The position numbers were made by a program, and so were the translations under genes. A stretch of DNA of 64,000 nt from CAZUAQ01 sp964618455 (GTDB lineage Bacteria > Planctomycetota > Phycisphaerae > UBA1845 > PWPN01), in contig CAZUAQ010000009.1 of the NCBI GenBank assembly GCA_964618455.1, positions 77,276 through 141,275 on the forward strand, given 5' to 3'. The notes below the pieces were generated by a model. The model was not told the DNA's origin. It made no database searches and saw nothing but the letters and a program-made list of their open reading frames with translations. Shown in pieces: positions 8,103 to 17,112 of this stretch. The number at the start of each line of letters is the position of its first letter. Position 1 is the stretch's first letter.

Positions 8103-9278
8103 ATGCGTCGTCAATCCATGATGAGAGGGATGGGGCCGGCCATCTTGGCCGTGCTGGGAATGGTGGGGGCCACTGCCAAAGCCGAGGAGTATCCGTTCAA
8201 TGGTTTGCACATGAACATGGGCAACCTGTCGCGCCTGTCCAATGCCAAGACGCGCTCGATCTCGCCGGAGAACTTCACGGGCGAAAAGGGCAAGGGCGGG
8301 ATGGCCACCGAGGGGACGGGCAAGCACGCGTCCCGTGACCTGGGGCAGGGCTGGAAGGTGTCGCCCTCGGTGAGGATCGGGAAGGAGAGCACGTTCACAC
8401 TGGCGGAGATCGACGGGCCGGGCGCGATCCAGCAGATCTGGCTGACGCCGACGGGCACGTGGCGCTACCTCATCCTGCGGATGTACTGGGATGACGAGAC
8501 GGAGCCCTCGGTCGAGGTGCCGGTGGGTGACTTCTTCGGCTGCGGCTGGAATGAATTTGCCCAGGTCAACTCGTTGCCGGTGACGGTCAATCCGGGCAGC
8601 GCGTTCAACTGCTACTGGGTCATGCCGTTCCGCAAGAAGGCGAGAATCACCATCGAGAACATCGGGAAGTCGGACGAGACCGTGTACTACCAGATCAACT
8701 ACACGCTGACCGACATCCCCAAGGACGAAGGGTACTTTCACGCCCAGTTCCGCCGCACCAACCCGATTCCCTACGGCGAAGTGTACACCATCGTCGACGG
8801 CATCAAGGGCAAGGGGCATTTCGTCGGCACGTACATGTGCTGGCAGGTGAACAACAACGGCTGGTGGGGCGAGGGCGAGATCAAGTTCTACATGGACGGC
8901 GACAAGAAGTTCCCGACCATCTGTGGGACGGGACTGGAAGATTACTTCTGCGGCTCATACGGATTCGCCGCCCGGAAGGAGGACGGCAGTCGCGGGTACG
9001 TGGAGTACTCGACACCGTTCGCGGGCATGCCGCAGGTGATTCGACCGGACGGCTTCAACCGGGCCAACACGCGGTTCGGCCTGTACCGCTGGCACATCAT
9101 GGATCCGGTGCGATTCGATAAGGATCTGCGCGTGACGATCCAGGCGCTGGGCTGGCGTTCCGAGGGGCGGTATCTGCCACTCCAGGATGATGTCGCCTCG
9201 GTGGCGTACTGGTACCAGGAGGAGCCGCACAATCCGTTCCCACCGCTACCGGATAGGGATTACCTGGAGATTCAGTAA
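8103..9278 (+). CDS. Secreted GH172 (DUF2961) glycosidase
   Basis: A 391-residue exported protein with AGGAG ahead of ATG 8103. Residues 1-27 form a signal peptide (AVLGMVGATAKA). The rest is the DUF2961 jelly-roll domain: IDGPGAIQQIWLTPTG, VPVGDFFGCGW, FNCYWVMPFRKKARITI and CGTGLEDYF. The two acids matching the family's catalytic Glu pair are E257 (in WWGEGE) and E279 (in GLEDYF). GH172 enzymes characterised so far act on furanosides, such as alpha-D-fructofuranosides and D-arabinofuranosides. The neighbouring araB and SDR make a pentose-containing glycan plausible, but that is inference. A strong terminator follows. Confidence 0.88.
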   Translation: MRRQSMMRGMGPAILAVLGMVGATAKAEEYPFNGLHMNMGNLSRLSNAKTRSISPENFTGEKGKGGMATEGTGKHASRDLGQGWKVSPSVRIGKESTFTLAEIDGPGAIQQIWLTPTGTWRYLILRMYWDDETEPSVEVPVGDFFGCGWNEFAQVNSLPVTVNPGSAFNCYWVMPFRKKARITIENIGKSDETVYYQINYTLTDIPKDEGYFHAQFRRTNPIPYGEVYTIVDGIKGKGHFVGTYMCWQVNNNGWWGEGEIKFYMDGDKKFPTICGTGLEDYFCGSYGFAARKEDGSRGYVEYSTPFAGMPQVIRPDGFNRANTRFGLYRWHIMDPVRFDKDLRVTIQALGWRSEGRYLPLQDDVASVAYWYQEEPHNPFPPLPDRDYLEIQ

Positions 9279-9305
9279 AAAATCGCAGTAAGAGAAAAGT
9301 GAACC

Positions 9306-9347
9306 GGGTGCGTCTCGTGGCTTCCGCGATGAGACGCACCCTTTTTT
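9306..9347 (+). terminator. Rho-independent terminator after the GH172 gene
   Basis: An 11-bp stem GGGTGCGTCTC / GAGACGCACCC (9306-9316/9331-9341) with a 14-base loop, then six T. It ends the SDR-GH172 transcript. Confidence 0.92.
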
Positions 9348-9569
9348 GCAGAATGGCGAATAACGAAATCCGAATGTCGAAGGATCAGAACTTTGGTGAG
9401 CCGGGCTTCTTTCAGAATCTTCCTTTTCTGGCTTCTGTGCCTCTTGTGGCTATCTTGCATTTACAAGCAGGGAATGGACATCGAAAGCACAGGTAGCACC
9501 AGTGAGAGAAGGAAAGGCTTGAAAACGTATACCGATCAACGAACTCAGTCCGGCGTTCGTTGTTCATGA
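9348..9569. other. Intergenic region with a half copy of the dispersed repeat
   Basis: No gene is seen. At ~9436-9453 the text CTGTGCCTCTTGTGGCTAT resembles the right arm of the inverted-repeat element near 31.55 kb. At 9352-9385 a GAATGGCGAATAACGAAATCC-like simple patterned stretch appears. A 7-bp stem CAACGAA/TTCGTTG (9538-9562) sits just past the aspartate kinase stop and may be a weak end signal. Confidence 0.4.
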
Positions 9570-10790
9570 TTATTCCTTGTCGAGTTCGAAGGCGTCGTGA
9601 AGGACCTGCAGAGCCTTCTCGCCGGCCTCGGCCTCGACGATCGCGCTGACGACGATCTCGCTCGTAGAGATTTGTCGGATGTTGATCTTCGCGTCGGCCA
9701 GCGCCTTGAACATCTTGGCAGCGACGCCGGTGTGTGTCTTCATGCCGATGCCGACGATGCTGACCTTGGCCACGGTGTCGTCCACCTCGACGGCATCGAT
9801 GCCGACTTCCTTGGCCATCTCCTTGCAGACCACGCTCGCTTCCTTCGCGTCGCCCGCCGTGGTGGTGAAGCCGAGGTTCGCGGCCTCACCCGCCTCGTTG
9901 ACGTTCTGGATGATGTCATCGACGACGATGTTGTGGCGGGCGATGCGTGCGAAGATCTCCGCCGCGATGCCGGGCTTGTTCGGCACGCCAATCAGCACCA
10001 GGCTGGCCAGGTCACTCTTGAGGGTCACGCCGCGGACGACGATGGCTTCCATATCTTGAGTCGGGTTCACGATCAGGGTTCCCTTCGTATCGGTTAGTGA
10101 GCTGCGGACATGGATGGGCACGTTGTACTTCTTGGCGAACTCGATTGAGCGCGAGTGCATGACCCCCGCCCCGAGCGACGCCAGCTCGAGCATCTCGTCG
10201 CAGGAGATGATGTCCATCTTCCGCGCTTGCGGGACTTTCCGCGGATCGGTCGTATAGACACCGTCCACGTCGGTGTAGATCTCGCACGCATCGGCTTTGA
10301 GCGCCGCCGCAATGGCGACCGCCGTCGTGTCTGAACCGCCGCGGCCGAGCGTGGTGATCGCCCCGGATGCCGTGACACCCTGAAACCCCGCGATAATGAC
10401 GATCTTGCCACCGTCAAGCTGCTCGTGGATGCGCTTGGCGTCAATGGAGCGGATGCGGGCCTTGCTGTGCGCCTCGTCGGTCAGCATGCCGATCTGTCCG
10501 CCGGTGAAGCTGATCGCCTCGTGCCCCATGGCGTGGATCGCCATGGCCATCAGCGAGATCGAGACCTGCTCGCCGGTGGTCAGCAGCATGTCCATCTCGC
10601 GCCGGGGCGGGCTGGAACTGATTTCTGCCGCCAGCGCGACGAGTTTGTCCGTCGTTTTGCCCATGGCCGAAACGGTCATGACCACCTGGTGGCCGTCAAG
10701 CTTCGCCTTGATGGCCCGCCGGGCAGCGCGATTGATCTTCTCCGCGTCGGCAACACTGGTACCGCCGAATTTCTGTACGATGATGCTCAT
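9570..10790 (-). CDS. lysC: Aspartate kinase
   Basis: A 406-residue aspartokinase that phosphorylates L-aspartate to 4-aspartyl phosphate, the first step to lysine, threonine and methionine. The amino acid kinase domain starts with VQKFGGTSVAD and includes the GRGGSDTTAVAIAAAL nucleotide loop and the aspartate-binding FTGGQIGMLTD. Two C-terminal ACT domains (GVPNKPGIAAEIFARI; SIVGIGMKTHTGVAAKMF) provide feedback control, as in LysC-beta types. It is the last gene of a minus-strand cluster, 46 bases after the putative homoserine kinase and downstream of homoserine dehydrogenase. Confidence 0.96.
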   Translation of the reverse strand: MSIIVQKFGGTSVADAEKINRAARRAIKAKLDGHQVVMTVSAMGKTTDKLVALAAEISSSPPRREMDMLLTTGEQVSISLMAMAIHAMGHEAISFTGGQIGMLTDEAHSKARIRSIDAKRIHEQLDGGKIVIIAGFQGVTASGAITTLGRGGSDTTAVAIAAALKADACEIYTDVDGVYTTDPRKVPQARKMDIISCDEMLELASLGAGVMHSRSIEFAKKYNVPIHVRSSLTDTKGTLIVNPTQDMEAIVVRGVTLKSDLASLVLIGVPNKPGIAAEIFARIARHNIVVDDIIQNVNEAGEAANLGFTTTAGDAKEASVVCKEMAKEVGIDAVEVDDTVAKVSIVGIGMKTHTGVAAKMFKALADAKINIRQISTSEIVVSAIVEAEAGEKALQVLHDAFELDKE

Positions 10791-10836
10791 GGTGCTGATT
10801 GTATCGTCCGGTATGGGGAAATCGAGACAATCGGGG

Positions 10837-12039
10837 TCAGGAGACTTTCCGCCCCGATTTCAGAAAAAACTCCATCAGTTCATGGCCGGGATCGATATGG
10901 AACCCGCTCTCGCTCGCCTGCGTTTCGTTGAAGGCGGTGGCCCGGTCGGTGGAGACCCTGTGCCCGGCCAGGCAGAAGGGCGGTGGGGTGGCGGTGTGCG
11001 TCCGCTTGCCCACCGGTGTGGGGTGATCGGGCAGGCAGAGGATGCGGTACGCATCGAACGTCTGAAGCTTCGCCAGGACAGGCCCGACGACGTGGCGGTC
11101 GACCTCTTCGATGGCCTTGACCTTCGCCGCCGCGTCGCCGTTGTGACCGGCTTCATCGGGAGCTTCGATGTGGACGGTGATCATGTCGACCTGGTCCAGA
11201 GCCGCCACCGCCGCTTCACCTTTGCCCCTGTAGTTCGTGTCGAGGTAGCCGGTCGCCCCCTCGACTTCGATGAGGTTCCACCCGGCGCTCATGGCGATGC
11301 CGCGGATCAGGTCCACCGCCGTGATCGCCGAGCCCTTCACGCCGAAACGCTCCTTGAAGCTCGGGAGCTGCATCATTGGACCCTGCCCCCAGAGCCAGAC
11401 CTGTGTGGCGGGATTCTCGCCGAGGTCGCCGCGGACCTGGTTAATCTCGTGCGGGCCGAGAATTTCTTTCGACCGCTCCATCAGACCGCGGATCAGATCG
11501 CTGCCTTTGCCGCTGGGCAGGTAGCTGTCGATCTTCTTGCCGGGGATGTCGTGCGGGGCGGTGCACTTGAGCTTCATGCCGCCGGCCTGCTTCATGGTCA
11601 TCAGGTGGCGGTAGCTCACCCCGGTGTGAAAGCGGATGCGGTCGTCGCCCATGGCTTCCTGCAGGTCGCCGACAAGACGTTCCGCCTCCTTCTGGGTGAT
11701 ATGACCGGCGGAGAAGTCCTCCATGATGCCGTCCACGATCGTCACCAGGTTGCAGCGGAAGACCAGTTCATCCTTTTCCAGGCGGATCTTCTGTGCGACC
11801 GCTTCCAGCGGCGCGCGGCCCGTGTAATACTTGTTCGGGTCGTAGCCGACCACGCTGAGTGTCGCCACATCGCTGCCGGGAATAAATCCGTCAGGCACCG
11901 TCCGCACCGTGCCGATCCGCCCCATGCTGACGATGGCGTCCATGTTCGGCGTGCGTGCCGCTTCCAGGGCCGTCTTCCCGTCGAGATCGGGAATCGGCTC
12001 ATCGGCGGCGCCATCGGGTAGGATCAGGGCGTATTTCAT
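10837..12039 (-). CDS. Phosphoglycerate-mutase-like protein, putative homoserine kinase
   Basis: A 400-residue member of the alkaline-phosphatase-superfamily apgM group. It shows LILPDGAADEP (first metal site), IPGSDVATLSVVGYDP (the Ser nucleophile motif), the apgM core with TVHIEAPDEAGHNGD, and CLPDHPTPVGKRTHTATPPPF near the C-terminus. Members close to this one have been proposed to be a non-orthologous homoserine kinase because they sit beside threonine genes, and that is exactly the context here: ATG overlaps the stop of homoserine dehydrogenase by 4 bases and aspartate kinase follows. No GHMP-type ThrB is in the window. The alternative is a true cofactor-independent phosphoglycerate mutase. 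Confidence 0.82.
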   Translation of the reverse strand: MKYALILPDGAADEPIPDLDGKTALEAARTPNMDAIVSMGRIGTVRTVPDGFIPGSDVATLSVVGYDPNKYYTGRAPLEAVAQKIRLEKDELVFRCNLVTIVDGIMEDFSAGHITQKEAERLVGDLQEAMGDDRIRFHTGVSYRHLMTMKQAGGMKLKCTAPHDIPGKKIDSYLPSGKGSDLIRGLMERSKEILGPHEINQVRGDLGENPATQVWLWGQGPMMQLPSFKERFGVKGSAITAVDLIRGIAMSAGWNLIEVEGATGYLDTNYRGKGEAAVAALDQVDMITVHIEAPDEAGHNGDAAAKVKAIEEVDRHVVGPVLAKLQTFDAYRILCLPDHPTPVGKRTHTATPPPFCLAGHRVSTDRATAFNETQASESGFHIDPGHELMEFFLKSGRKVS

Positions 12040-13361
12040 GTCACGTACTCTTCATGCTCGTCGACCACCCGGATCATGACCGGTTCGGCCTTGATGCAAT
12101 CCAGTTGTTTCACAGCGTCGAGGGCTTTCCGCATGTTTCCTTCCCGGGCCATGTCGGTGATCATCATCACCGGAACCGGTGCCGTGCTGCTTCCGGACGG
12201 CGTATCGCGCTGTTCGACGATCCGCAGGCTGATGCCGTGGTCGCCGAGAATCTTCGCGATCTGCGCCAACGCACCCGGGCGGTCTTCGACCGTCAGGCGG
12301 ATATAGAAGCACATGTCCAACGCTTCCATCGGGGCGTAGACGGGGGGCTCGGCGACGTCATTGAGCATACGGAATTGCGCGAAGGTGCGCCCGGCATTGC
12401 CCGATGCGAGGTCCACGAGATCGCCGACGACGGCGCTGGCGGTCGGCTTCTGGCCGGCCCCGCGACCGTAATAGAGCGTATGCCCGACCCAGTTGCCGTA
12501 GACGCTGATGGCGTTGAACGAGCCGCTCGTCGTCGCCAGGGGATGCTCCACGCTGACGAACGCCGGATGGACGCGGAGACTGATCCCCGCGTCGGTGCGA
12601 TCGGCGATGCCGAGCAGCTTGCAGATGTAGCCGACCTTGCGCCCGGCGGCGAGATCCTGCGCGTCGAGCTGCTCGATGCCTTCCACGTGAAGCTGGTCGA
12701 AATCCACGTCGCAGCAGAACGCCATGGACGCGAGAATTGCGAGCTTGTGCGCGGTGTCGCCGCCATTGACGTCCAGCGTCGGATCGAGTTCGGCGTATCC
12801 GGCTTCCTGGGCCTCCTTCAGCGCGACGGCGTAGCTTTTGCCCTTCTGATCCATCTCGCTGAGGATGTAATTGCAGGTGCCGTTGAGGATGCCGTAGATG
12901 GCGGTGATGCGATTGGCGATGAGTCCGGTGCGCATCGGCAGGATCAGCGGGATGCCGCCGCCGCAACTCGCTTCGAAGGCGACGCCCACGTTGTTGGCCC
13001 GCGCGGCGGCGTAGATCTCCCTGCCATGCTTGGCCAGCAGCGCCTTGTTGGCGGTGACCACGTGCTTGCCCGCGTTCAGGGCCTTGAGCACGAACTCCCT
13101 GGCGATGGTCGTGCCGCCAACCAGCTCGACGACCGCGTGCACGTTCTCATCGGTCCAGAGCGTCGCGACGTCATCGCTGACCCGGTCCGCGGGGACGTCC
13201 ACCTTCTTCGGCTGCTCGAGATCCTTGTCCACGACCCTGGCGAGATCGAGGCGGATGCCCGTTTTCTTCTCGATTTCATCGGCCTCGTTCTGGAGGATGC
13301 GCACCACACCCTGTCCGACGGTGCCACACCCGATCAAGCCGATTCCAAACACCTCGCCCAT
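12036..13361 (-). CDS. hom: Homoserine dehydrogenase
   Basis: A 441-residue enzyme reducing aspartate semialdehyde to homoserine. The N-terminal Rossmann motif is GIGLIGCGTVGQGVV; the catalytic domain has VTANKALLA, FEASCGGGIPLI, GILNGTCNYIL and AGYAELDPTLDVNGGDTAHK. A C-terminal ACT domain (VEDRPGALAQIAKILGDHGI) marks the regulated bacterial form. ATG 13361 is preceded by AGGAGGG with an 8-base gap; longer frames upstream lack this. Its stop overlaps the next start (ATGA), so translation is probably coupled to the putative homoserine kinase. Confidence 0.96.
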   Translation of the reverse strand: MGEVFGIGLIGCGTVGQGVVRILQNEADEIEKKTGIRLDLARVVDKDLEQPKKVDVPADRVSDDVATLWTDENVHAVVELVGGTTIAREFVLKALNAGKHVVTANKALLAKHGREIYAAARANNVGVAFEASCGGGIPLILPMRTGLIANRITAIYGILNGTCNYILSEMDQKGKSYAVALKEAQEAGYAELDPTLDVNGGDTAHKLAILASMAFCCDVDFDQLHVEGIEQLDAQDLAAGRKVGYICKLLGIADRTDAGISLRVHPAFVSVEHPLATTSGSFNAISVYGNWVGHTLYYGRGAGQKPTASAVVGDLVDLASGNAGRTFAQFRMLNDVAEPPVYAPMEALDMCFYIRLTVEDRPGALAQIAKILGDHGISLRIVEQRDTPSGSSTAPVPVMMITDMAREGNMRKALDAVKQLDCIKAEPVMIRVVDEHEEYVT

Positions 13362-13463
13362 GGCGACAGGCCCTCCTGTTGTGCGTCCTGGGGACGATTG
13401 AGAACCTCTCAATTTAGGGTCGGATCGGATCCGTTGCAAGACGGGCTTCGTGGAGGCCTTGAC

Positions 13464-14228
13464 TCAATCGTCCTGTGATTTCTCCGAGGCCTTGTCGGTC
13501 AGCTTGCGGAACTGGTTGAGCGTGGCACGAAAGTCTTTCGGCAGGGCGGCATCGATCTGCAGATTCCGCCCGGTGCGGGGGTGTTGGATCGTGATTCGTT
13601 CGGCGTGCAGCGTCAGCCGGTCGATGAGCGGGCGTTCCGGCCGGTTCCAGCTCTGCTTGTAATTCGATTTGACCGAAGAGAGGTAGAACGCCTCCGCCCC
13701 TCCATAGAGCGGATCCACCAGCAAAGGGTGCTGGAGCAGTTGCATGTGGACGCGGATCTGATGCTGACGCCCGGTCAGCGGCCAGCAGCGCACCAGCGAC
13801 GCGAAGCGGAACCGCTCGATCACCCGCCAGCGCGTCTGTGCCGACTTGCTTTTCGAGGTGCTGGTGCTCACGCGCATTTTTCCAGTGACGCGCGCATCGG
13901 GGGCGATGGCCGCGTGCACCATTCCGCTGTCGTCGAGCGGCTCGCCTTGCACAAGTGCGACGTACTGCTTCTCGACGGTGCGCTGCTCGAACTGCTCGCT
14001 CAGTTTCCGCTGGGCATCCACGTTCCGCGCGAGCACCAGCACACCGCTCGTGTGGCGGTCCAGCCGGTGAACGTAGCGCAGTTCCTGCTCCTTGCCGGTG
14101 ACGCGCGTCAGCACCTCGCCGATGGATTTTCCTCCCTGGCGGCCGGGAACGGTGAGCACGCCGGCCGGCTTGTTGACCACCAGCAGGTCTTCGTCGTCGT
14201 GAAGGGTTTCAATCTGCAGTCGGGGCAT
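13464..14228 (-). CDS. RluA-family pseudouridine synthase
   Basis: A 254-residue single-domain RNA pseudouridine synthase without an S4 domain. The signature YVHRLDRHTSGVLVLA holds the catalytic Asp57; LLVVNKPAGVL and LTGRQHQIRVHMQLLQHPLLVDPLYG are the other conserved blocks. AGGAG stands 4 bases before ATG 14228. A basic insert (KSNYKQSWNRPERP) after the DPLYGG block resembles those in RluA/RluC-like enzymes. Its RNA target (23S rRNA or tRNA) cannot be assigned. It precedes hom by 102 bases on the same strand. Confidence 0.92.
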   Translation of the reverse strand: MPRLQIETLHDDEDLLVVNKPAGVLTVPGRQGGKSIGEVLTRVTGKEQELRYVHRLDRHTSGVLVLARNVDAQRKLSEQFEQRTVEKQYVALVQGEPLDDSGMVHAAIAPDARVTGKMRVSTSTSKSKSAQTRWRVIERFRFASLVRCWPLTGRQHQIRVHMQLLQHPLLVDPLYGGAEAFYLSSVKSNYKQSWNRPERPLIDRLTLHAERITIQHPRTGRNLQIDAALPKDFRATLNQFRKLTDKASEKSQDD

Positions 14229-14290
14229 GATTCTCCTGGGGGAGAGGTTTTGCAGGGATTCCGGAATGGCCGATCACGCGCGCGGGTCCG

Positions 14291-15259
14291 TCACTCACCG
14301 TCGGGCGTGTCAAGATCCTCGCGCGTCACCAGGTCCGTCGGTACGGGAATGATCGACGGGATTTCCTTGCCGCCGATCACGTCGAGGGCGTACTGCACGC
14401 CGAGGGCGCCCATCTTGTCGGGGTGCTGCTCGACGGTGGCGTGAAGTCGTCCTTCGTGGATCGCCTCCCGCGCGGCTTCCAGGTTGTCGTAAGCGGCCAC
14501 GACGATGTCGTCCGTCTTGTCGGCCTGGGCAATCGCGGCGATGGCGCCAAGCGCCATCATGTCGTTGGCGCAAAACACGCCATCGAGATTGGGATTATTG
14601 TTGAGGATGTTCTCCATCTTGCGCTGGGCCGGTTCGGTCATCCACTCCGCCGAGTCACTGGCGACGACCTCGACTTTGCCCTCGGACGCCTCGACCGCCG
14701 CCAGGAAGCCGCGCTTGCGCGCCTCGGCGTTATCCACACCGCGAATCCCCTCGAGCATCGCCAGTTTCCCTTCGCCACCGATCGCCTCAATGAGCGCCTC
14801 GGTGCTCTTCCGCGCACCGGCGGCATTGTCCGGGCCGATGAACGCGGCGATCTTCAGTCCCTGTTCCTCCGCGTACGCCGGGTCGATACGATTGTCGAGG
14901 TTGAGGATGGCGATGCCTCTGGCCTGGGCCTGCAGCAACGGTGCGATGATGGCTTTCGAGTCCGCCGGGGCGATGAGAATCGCATCCACCCCCTTGGAGG
15001 TCACGACCTCGACATGCCGCGCCTGGGCCTCGGAATCAGTCTCCTCATCGATGGCAAGCACTTCCAGCACGGCGCCGAGTTCCTTCGCCCGGGCTTCCGC
15101 GCCCTCGGCCATGCGGTCGAAGAACGGGTTGGTTCGCGCTTTCATGAGCAGCGCGATGCGGGGCTTGTCCGACTTGCCGGAGCTTTGCCCCTCCTGCTTG
15201 CACCCGGCCACGCCGAATGCCAATCCCACGATGCCCAGCACGATGCACAGACGTTTCAT
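14291..15259 (-). CDS. Sugar ABC transporter substrate-binding lipoprotein (RbsB type)
   Basis: A 322-residue periplasmic binding protein with a lipoprotein signal (VGLAFGVAGC, lipobox Cys20). The PBP type-I fold of ribose/xylose binders follows: IALLMKARTNPFFDRM, GVDAILIAPADS, VLGNLD-like AILNLDNR, FCANDMMALGAI and VVAAYDN. It lies directly after the RbsC-like permease gene (73-base gap), so the two form one transporter, although no ATPase gene is beside them. The ligand, probably a pentose or hexose, cannot be read. Confidence 0.92.
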   Translation of the reverse strand: MKRLCIVLGIVGLAFGVAGCKQEGQSSGKSDKPRIALLMKARTNPFFDRMAEGAEARAKELGAVLEVLAIDEETDSEAQARHVEVVTSKGVDAILIAPADSKAIIAPLLQAQARGIAILNLDNRIDPAYAEEQGLKIAAFIGPDNAAGARKSTEALIEAIGGEGKLAMLEGIRGVDNAEARKRGFLAAVEASEGKVEVVASDSAEWMTEPAQRKMENILNNNPNLDGVFCANDMMALGAIAAIAQADKTDDIVVAAYDNLEAAREAIHEGRLHATVEQHPDKMGALGVQYALDVIGGKEIPSIIPVPTDLVTREDLDTPDGE

Positions 15260-15332
15260 CCGCAGACCTCCTCGCGATTGATGTGAATGCAGTTGCGATT
15301 CAGGGTGAGGGTACGTGAAGCGCGCGGGGGAT

Positions 15333-16436
15333 TCAAACCGCGACGGAATCGCCGCGCCGGCTGCGTCGGCTGTCGAGATAGGCGGCGGCGATCAGCACGC
15401 AACCGACAATGATCGTCTGCGTCTCCGCCTCCACCTCGGCGTTGTCGAGCCCGTTGGCGAGCACCGCCATGATCATCGCCCCGAACAGCGTCCCGATGAT
15501 CGACCCCTCGCCCCCGGCCAGGCGCGTCCCCCCGAGCACGACGGCGGCGATGGCGTAGAGTTCCGCTCCCTTGGCGGCGGTGTAGCTTCCCGTGGACACA
15601 CGCGACCAGTAAATCACACCCGCCAGTCCGGCGCAGAACCCGCTCAACGCGAAGCAGAGGATCCGCACCCGCCCGGTCCGCACGCCGGAATAGGTGCTGG
15701 CCAGCAGGTTGCCGCCGACGGCATACACATAGCGCCCCAGCGCCGTGGTCGACAGAAAGACGACCCCCGCGACGACGGCGACGAGCGAAATGCCGATCGG
15801 AATGGCGGTGGTCAGCCCGAGCGGGCAGGTCAGCAGCTTGGTCTCGCCGCCGCTCACCTGGAATGCCAATCCGCGGAACACCAGCATGGTTCCGAGCGTC
15901 ACAATGAACGAGGGGATTTTCAACGCGACCGAGAGCCAACCGTTAACCGCGCCCGCCAATGTCCCGACGACCACGCAGATGACCATGCCCAGCAGGATCA
16001 CGTCCCAGCCCGGTACGCCTTTGGCGCCCGTCGCCAGGATCGTGCTTACGAAAACAACGTTGCAGAGCGCCAGCAGCGAGCCCACCGACAGATCGATCCC
16101 CCCGGTGAGAATCACGAAGGTCATTCCCACGCCGAGGGTCAAATTGATCGCCGCCTGCTCGAGGATCTTGCGCTGATTGTAGGTGTTGATCACATAGCCG
16201 TCGTCACTCTCCTGCACGAGGAACAGCGGCGCTTGCCATTCCCACTGGGCGATATCCGTCGGATGGGCAACGACGGAATCGAGATCCACCGCCGAGAGCA
16301 ACGTCATCGCTCCGAACACGACCACGAGCGTCAGCAGCAGATAGGCGTACTGCTTCAAGGCGGCGAGTAACAGGTAACGCATGCGTGTACGCGTGCCCGA
16401 TCGTGTGGACAGGATTTTGGATTCGATGGTTTCCAT
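15333..16436 (-). CDS. Sugar ABC transporter permease (RbsC type)
   Basis: A 367-residue BPD_transp_2 permease with about ten hydrophobic segments. Family signatures are LTLGVGMTFVILTGGIDLSV, VALKIPSFIVTLGTMLVFRG, GRYVYAVGGN and LAGVIYWSRVSTG. A ~55-residue periplasmic stretch (VVAHPTDIAQWEWQAPLFLV) after the first TM is longer than in E. coli RbsC. The start is uncertain: ATG 16436 or ATG 16382 (MRYLLLAALKQYAYLL). It precedes the binding protein; an RbsA-like ATPase is missing from both sides. Confidence 0.92.
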   Translation of the reverse strand: METIESKILSTRSGTRTRMRYLLLAALKQYAYLLLTLVVVFGAMTLLSAVDLDSVVAHPTDIAQWEWQAPLFLVQESDDGYVINTYNQRKILEQAAINLTLGVGMTFVILTGGIDLSVGSLLALCNVVFVSTILATGAKGVPGWDVILLGMVICVVVGTLAGAVNGWLSVALKIPSFIVTLGTMLVFRGLAFQVSGGETKLLTCPLGLTTAIPIGISLVAVVAGVVFLSTTALGRYVYAVGGNLLASTYSGVRTGRVRILCFALSGFCAGLAGVIYWSRVSTGSYTAAKGAELYAIAAVVLGGTRLAGGEGSIIGTLFGAMIMAVLANGLDNAEVEAETQTIIVGCVLIAAAYLDSRRSRRGDSVAV

Positions 16437-16571
16437 CGTTGGACACTCACCGCCTGTGCCGTGGGATGAATCCCAGCCGAAGAGAACGTACTCACGGCCC
16501 GGAGCATCATAACCGCCAGAGCGAGCGGCGCGCAGTATCGGTCGGGAAAGCCATTGATTCAGGGGCAGGGA

Positions 16572-17087
16572 TCACGGTTTGATCGAGTACGACTTGTCGA
16601 AGGCTTCGCGGAAGGTGTACACGTCGCAGAAATCCTCGCGGGTGTCGGTCGGCTGCTTCTGAAGCCAGTCGTTCTCGACGAGGGCGAAAATGATCTCACC
16701 GATGTCCTGCGTGCGGGTGATGTTCCAGGATTCGAGCACGCCCCGGGCCATCATCCCCCAGCGCGTCAGGGCCAGGTCGCGCACGGCGACGCAAAGCTGC
16801 TTGCCGGTGACGTGGCGGTTCATCTGCTCGGGGCCTCCGATGCGGTCCACCGCCTCGGCGATCTCGTCGGGGAGTTCATCGGAAAGGTGCAGTTTGCGGA
16901 GTTGCTCGTAATCCACCTCGTTCTGATTCATCCACTGGGCCACGGCCGTTTCGTCATCCCCCATGGGTCCGTGGACGTGCTGCGCGGCGAAGCCGATCGC
17001 CTCCTGCACGAAGGCGTAAGCGTCGATCGGATAGCGGGCAACCTCCTCGACAATCTGCTCGATGGGCTTTTGGGGTTTCTTGGACAT
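16572..17087 (-). CDS. Minf_1886 family protein
   Basis: A 171-residue protein restricted to Planctomycetes and Verrucomicrobia and of unknown function. Family blocks are EQIVEEVARYPIDAYAFVQEAI, HVTGKQLCVAVRDLALTRWG, DIGEIIFALVENDWLQK and TREDFCDVYTFREAFDK. The start at 17087 (MSKKPQKP) is chosen because the upstream extension is Arg-rich translation of the end of the previous gene. It begins 25 bases after the RicT-like gene, which suggests co-transcription. Confidence 0.85.
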   Translation of the reverse strand: MSKKPQKPIEQIVEEVARYPIDAYAFVQEAIGFAAQHVHGPMGDDETAVAQWMNQNEVDYEQLRKLHLSDELPDEIAEAVDRIGGPEQMNRHVTGKQLCVAVRDLALTRWGMMARGVLESWNITRTQDIGEIIFALVENDWLQKQPTDTREDFCDVYTFREAFDKSYSIKP

Positions 17088-17112
17088 GGTGTTTGGCCAC
17101 CGGCGGTGAGGA

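Noticed and set aside
10396..13478. Two long plus-strand frames (~500 codons)
   Set aside because: They lie opposite lysC, the putative homoserine kinase and hom, all with clear motifs; shadow frames.
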